Translations under genes and position numbers: made by a program | Notes under the pieces: model-generated | What the model was told of the DNA's origin: nothing | What the model saw: only the letters and a program-made list of their open reading frames with translations | The model's database searches: none | Shown: piece after piece, positions 61,283 through 64,000 of the stretch | Numbering within the stretch: the stretch's first letter is position 1 | How the letters are laid out: the number at the start of each line of letters is the position of its first letter | Assembly: GCA_017849575.1 (NCBI GenBank) | Contig: JAFIGV010000014.1 | Coordinates: 186,001 to 250,000, forward strand | Direction: 5' to 3' | DNA: 64,000 nt | DNA from: Flavipsychrobacter sp. | GTDB taxonomy: Bacteria; Bacteroidota; Bacteroidia; Chitinophagales; Chitinophagaceae

Positions 61283-62411
61283 GGGCCACAAATCCTCTTT
61301 GGTGGTAACTGATACATTCGGCAATAAAAGCATTCATCTCCGCATGAAAACGCGCCGACGAAAATCTTTCGGCATTCTTTCGGATACGCTGATGATCGGT
61401 AAGCGGATTTGCCTCAAAACGACATAATGCTTCCTGAATGCTTTCTGCCGATTGTTCTTCAAACAGATAGCCCGTTTCGCCATCGATCACCGTTTCGAGA
61501 TGACCCCCATACTTATAGGCAAGCACCGGCGTGCCACAAGCCTGAGCCTCCACACACATAATTCCGAAATCTTCTTTGGCAGCAAAGATGCAGGCCTTCG
61601 ATTGTTGCATCAAACGAATCAGTTCATCATCATTCTTGTATCCCAGCCATGTAACGTTGGGCACATGCTGCAACAAACCGGAAATAGTAGTAGCATCATA
61701 GCCATCCCCTACCAGCAAAAGCTTTTTATCGGGCATGCCCTTGAAGGCCTTCACAATGATGTCCACTTTTTTGTAGGGTACAAACCGGCCTACACACAGA
61801 TACCTATCTTTTCTTGGCACCGGCGCCAGCACAAAACGATCTACTCTTACCGGCGGATAGATCACTTTGGCATCCCGGCCATAGTTGCTCGCAATTCTTC
61901 TCCGCACGTTTTCAGAATTGGCAACAAAAAAATCCACATTCTTTGCGGAGCGATAATCCCAGCGGCGAATCCGGCGAACGACCACACCATATAGCCACGA
62001 CTTAAGCCATCCCTTCCCGAGGGCATAGTCCTCGTACAAATCCCAGGCATAGCGCATCGGAGTGTGACAGTAACAGATATGCGGAATTGACTTATCTCTC
62101 CGGAACCCTTTGGCCACAGCATGTGATGAAGATAAAATGAGATCGTATCCTGCCACCCGGAACATGCGGATAAACAAAGGCATGAGTGGTAGCAGATAGC
62201 GGTAATATTTATACACTCCGGGCAGGTGCTGCAGTAGCGAAGTACGGGGCTTTAGTCCGTGCAATACTTCTTTACGATCTTCTTCCGTCATCTTTTCGAA
62301 AAGCGCAAAGACCTCCACTTCGTCCTCGCGGTGGTCTTGTATCAAGGCACCCACCACCTTTTCAGAGCCGGCGTTCATCCGGAACCACTCGTGTACGATA
62401 GCAATTTTCAT
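61260..62411 (-). CDS. Glycosyltransferase, GT4-like
   Basis: The 383-residue protein starts MKIAIVHEWFRMNAGSEKVVGAL and has the GT-B C-terminal part DRYLCVGRFVPYKKVDIIVKAF, LLLVGDGYDATTISGLL, ACIFAAKEDFGIMCVEAQACGTPVLAYKYGGHLETVIDGETGYLFEEQ with the E-x7-E motif. It adds a sugar from a nucleotide donor to a growing lipid-linked glycan in the cytoplasm. It overlaps the gene before it by 4 nt and the one after it by 23 nt, so the three form a tight operon. Confidence 0.95.
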   Translation of the reverse strand: MKIAIVHEWFRMNAGSEKVVGALIQDHREDEVEVFALFEKMTEEDRKEVLHGLKPRTSLLQHLPGVYKYYRYLLPLMPLFIRMFRVAGYDLILSSSHAVAKGFRRDKSIPHICYCHTPMRYAWDLYEDYALGKGWLKSWLYGVVVRRIRRWDYRSAKNVDFFVANSENVRRRIASNYGRDAKVIYPPVRVDRFVLAPVPRKDRYLCVGRFVPYKKVDIIVKAFKGMPDKKLLLVGDGYDATTISGLLQHVPNVTWLGYKNDDELIRLMQQSKACIFAAKEDFGIMCVEAQACGTPVLAYKYGGHLETVIDGETGYLFEEQSAESIQEALCRFEANPLTDHQRIRKNAERFSSARFHAEMNAFIAECISYHQRGFVAHESIYSV

Positions 62412-63454
62412 AGTTCACCGGCGCTCGCAAGCGTAGCAGAAATGCTGTCAAGAATATGACGGGCAGACCGTTCAAAATTGTATTGTTCAAAGAGATGTTC
62501 CGGGCAGGTATTCAGACGCGAGCTTCCGGTTACAGTTTCCATAGATTTTATTATTTCGGCGGTATCCTCCGGAGGACAAAAATAGACACAATCCTCAAAA
62601 AGTTCTCTATAAACTGGAATATCAGCGCATAAGACATTACAACCGAAATACAGTCCTTCTAAAACCGGAATGCCGAAACCCTCATAGGTAGAAAGCGAAA
62701 CGAACAGCTCAGCCCGCTGATACCAGCTCATTAACTCTTCGTTGCTGAGGCCTTGATACATCTCCACACCTGCTGGAAAGATATTGTCGCCTTCGCGAAA
62801 AATCTTATGCTGACCACCGATGATTACAAGACGGTATTCTGTGTTTAGTGCGCTTTGTGCAAATGCGCTGATGAGGCGCTCGTGGTTCTTTCGCTTATTG
62901 GCAGAACCTACCGTAAGCAGAATCTTTTCTTTAGGATGTTGCCGGTTGCCGCCGGCCAGATTTTCAGAGATGCCATTGTAGGTAACGCTGACCGGAGTGC
63001 CGCTGCCGAAGTGTTGCTGTAATTCTCCGGCAACGGTCTGGCTTACGGCAAAAACATGCCGGGCGCTTCGATAAATGCGCGGAATAAAAAATCTGTAGGC
63101 GCGCCTGAACGATTGACTGAGCGTTTCTGGAGCAAAGAGATAAGCCAGATCATGTATCGTTACAAAACAGTTGCGGTAACGAAACGGAGCCATGTTTCCC
63201 GGACAAAAAAGTGGAGGGTGACCCACCTGGCTCAGATAGTGTGGAAGAAAGACCTGCTCCCAGACATACCCCCTACCCCGGCCCACAATCCGCACATCAA
63301 GTTCGCGTGCCATTTCTTTATGAATGGGGCCCTGCGGTGCTACAAAAACAGCTTCGGGACACAGCCTCCGGATTTGCCTGCTTATTTCTAACCCATACCT
63401 TTGTACTCCTGAAAACGATTGCGTTAGGAATCTTGCGTTAATATGTAAGTTCAT
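62408..63454 (-). CDS. Glycosyltransferase, GT4-like
   Basis: The 348-residue protein starts MNLHINARFLTQSFSGVQRYGLEISRQIRRL and has the GT-B pattern (ENLAGGNRQHPKEKILLTVGSANKRKNHERLISAFAQ, AELFVSLSTYEGFGIPVLEGLYFGCNVLCADIPVYRELFEDCVYF). This resembles mannosyl- or rhamnosyltransferases of O-antigen assembly. The earlier frame start (63478) lacks family sequence, so 63454 is used. The stop overlaps the next gene's ATG (ATGA), and the gene diverges from the ABC permease gene at 63508. Confidence 0.93.
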   Translation of the reverse strand: MNLHINARFLTQSFSGVQRYGLEISRQIRRLCPEAVFVAPQGPIHKEMARELDVRIVGRGRGYVWEQVFLPHYLSQVGHPPLFCPGNMAPFRYRNCFVTIHDLAYLFAPETLSQSFRRAYRFFIPRIYRSARHVFAVSQTVAGELQQHFGSGTPVSVTYNGISENLAGGNRQHPKEKILLTVGSANKRKNHERLISAFAQSALNTEYRLVIIGGQHKIFREGDNIFPAGVEMYQGLSNEELMSWYQRAELFVSLSTYEGFGIPVLEGLYFGCNVLCADIPVYRELFEDCVYFCPPEDTAEIIKSMETVTGSSRLNTCPEHLFEQYNFERSARHILDSISATLASAGEL

Positions 63455-63507
63455 GTTACGACTTCCGGAACCGGTCACATCCGCAAAATAGGAGATACTG
63501 ACACTAC

Positions 63508-64000
63508 ATGCAAACTATTACGAAGCTTTACGCCTTGAGCAAGCGAAATGTAATTCTCCGGTATAAAAACTCAATCATTGGATTTTTCTGGGGCTTCATC
63601 AAGCCATTACTTTACCTGCTCATATTCATCGTGGTTTTTAGTTCGCAGTTTTCGTCCACAAAAAATTATGTTTTGTACGCCACATCCGGACTTATAGGCT
63701 GGTTCTTTTTCTCTAACGTCACGGCTCAGAGCATAGCGGCCATCGTCAATTCTGCAGGCCTTATTAAATCGGTGAAATTGCCCGTCATTCTCTTTCCGTT
63801 CTCTGAACTAATGAGCGAGCTCTTCAATTTTTTGCTGACCATTTTCGTTTTTCTCATTGTGATGTACTGGTTCGGTATTACCTACAGTATTCAGCTATTT
63901 GCACTGATCCCCGCCGCTCTGCTTTTTGCTGCTTTCTCTTTGGGGGTGATCTTGTGCTTGTCCGCATTGAATGTATTCTTCCGTGATATTGGCATACTGT
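63508..64000 (+). CDS. Polysaccharide export ABC permease, Wzm-like (3' truncated by window)
   Basis: The visible 164 codons start MQTITKLYALSKRNVILRYKNSIIGFFWGFIKPLLYLLIF, the N-terminus of ABC-2 type polysaccharide exporters (Wzm/KpsM/TagG). Hydrophobic segments follow, together with SNVTAQSIAAIVNSAGLIKSVKLPVILFPFSELM and FNFLLTIFVFLIVMYWF. It ends in the window near LCLSALNVFFRDIGIL, a conserved segment. A GGAGA stretch lies upstream of the ATG. It should carry lipid-linked glycan across the inner membrane with a Wzt ATPase encoded beyond the window. Confidence 0.92.
   Translation, partial: MQTITKLYALSKRNVILRYKNSIIGFFWGFIKPLLYLLIFIVVFSSQFSSTKNYVLYATSGLIGWFFFSNVTAQSIAAIVNSAGLIKSVKLPVILFPFSELMSELFNFLLTIFVFLIVMYWFGITYSIQLFALIPAALLFAAFSLGVILCLSALNVFFRDIGIL

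Noticed and set aside
1-64000. tRNA, rRNA, CRISPR array, IS element or prophage
   Set aside because: No cloverleaf-like T-arm motif, regular direct-repeat array, transposase or phage structural gene was recognised; the reading was by eye, so a cryptic RNA could be missed.

Overview
The window looks like the chromosome of an aerobic member of the Bacteroidota, probably Chitinophagales. This rests on several direct signs: promoters of the Bacteroidetes type (TTG, 17-23 nt, TAnnTTTG), a secreted protein with a type A type-IX-secretion C-terminal domain, lineage-typical families (DUF4249, DUF3575, DUF4291, DUF5522, DUF3108), Bacteroidetes-style signal peptides ending in AQ, and a Bacteroidetes-type exosortase. 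Oxygen-dependent enzymes (HppD, HmgA, AlkB, two desaturases) point to aerobic growth. I found no tRNA, rRNA, CRISPR array, IS element or prophage. 

Layout. 1-1598: end of a dTDP-sugar locus (rfbB, rfbA) with a four-helix-bundle gene inserted between them, bounded by an imperfect inverted repeat. 1663-8589: a DUF445 membrane protein, the tyrosine-degradation pair hmgA-hpd, a PKD/T9SS adhesin-like protein, an L,D-transpeptidase-like protein and a DUF4249 lipoprotein. 8780-14926: trxB, pdhB, a cysteine desulfurase, an exosortase with a partner membrane protein, a START-like protein, ndk. 15166-22728: nrnA-like DHH phosphatase, two tandem FKBP paralogs, an M1 peptidase and mutS. 23023-28701: YdcF-like lipoprotein, AAA+ ATPase, hypotheticals, trmB overlapping a DUF5522/alkyltransferase-like fusion, thioredoxin. 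28921-31859: a fatty acid desaturase converging on, and overlapping, an AlkB-type hydroxylase that follows a DUF3575 outer-membrane gene. 32035-38057: OmpA lipoprotein, nucleoid-associated protein, ABC exporter, outer-membrane protein. 38052-40887: DegT aminotransferase, rfbC, acylphosphatase, YycJ-like MBL nuclease. 40942-48608: htpG, secreted proteins, an HPF-like protein, a desaturase, a TPR protein. 48712-54416: gyrA, yajQ, small hypotheticals, pyrB and pyrR. 54556-60018: PQQ-type sugar dehydrogenase, an unknown membrane protein, ROK kinase, sugar permease, and an unrecognised protein with a kinase-like motif. 60056-64000: O-antigen ligase-like protein, two glycosyltransferases and, divergently, the start of a Wzm-type polysaccharide export permease. 

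Functional threads: surface polysaccharide synthesis and export (both ends plus DegT/rfbC), envelope biogenesis (FKBPs, OmpA, L,D-transpeptidase, exosortase), membrane lipid modification by three histidine-box di-iron enzymes, tyrosine catabolism, thiol redox, and ordinary housekeeping. No large new multi-gene system stands out. The best leads for something undescribed are the exosortase pair with no visible substrate, the DUF5522-alkyltransferase-like fusion, the inverted-repeat-bounded four-helix gene, and the kinase-like protein at 58975.
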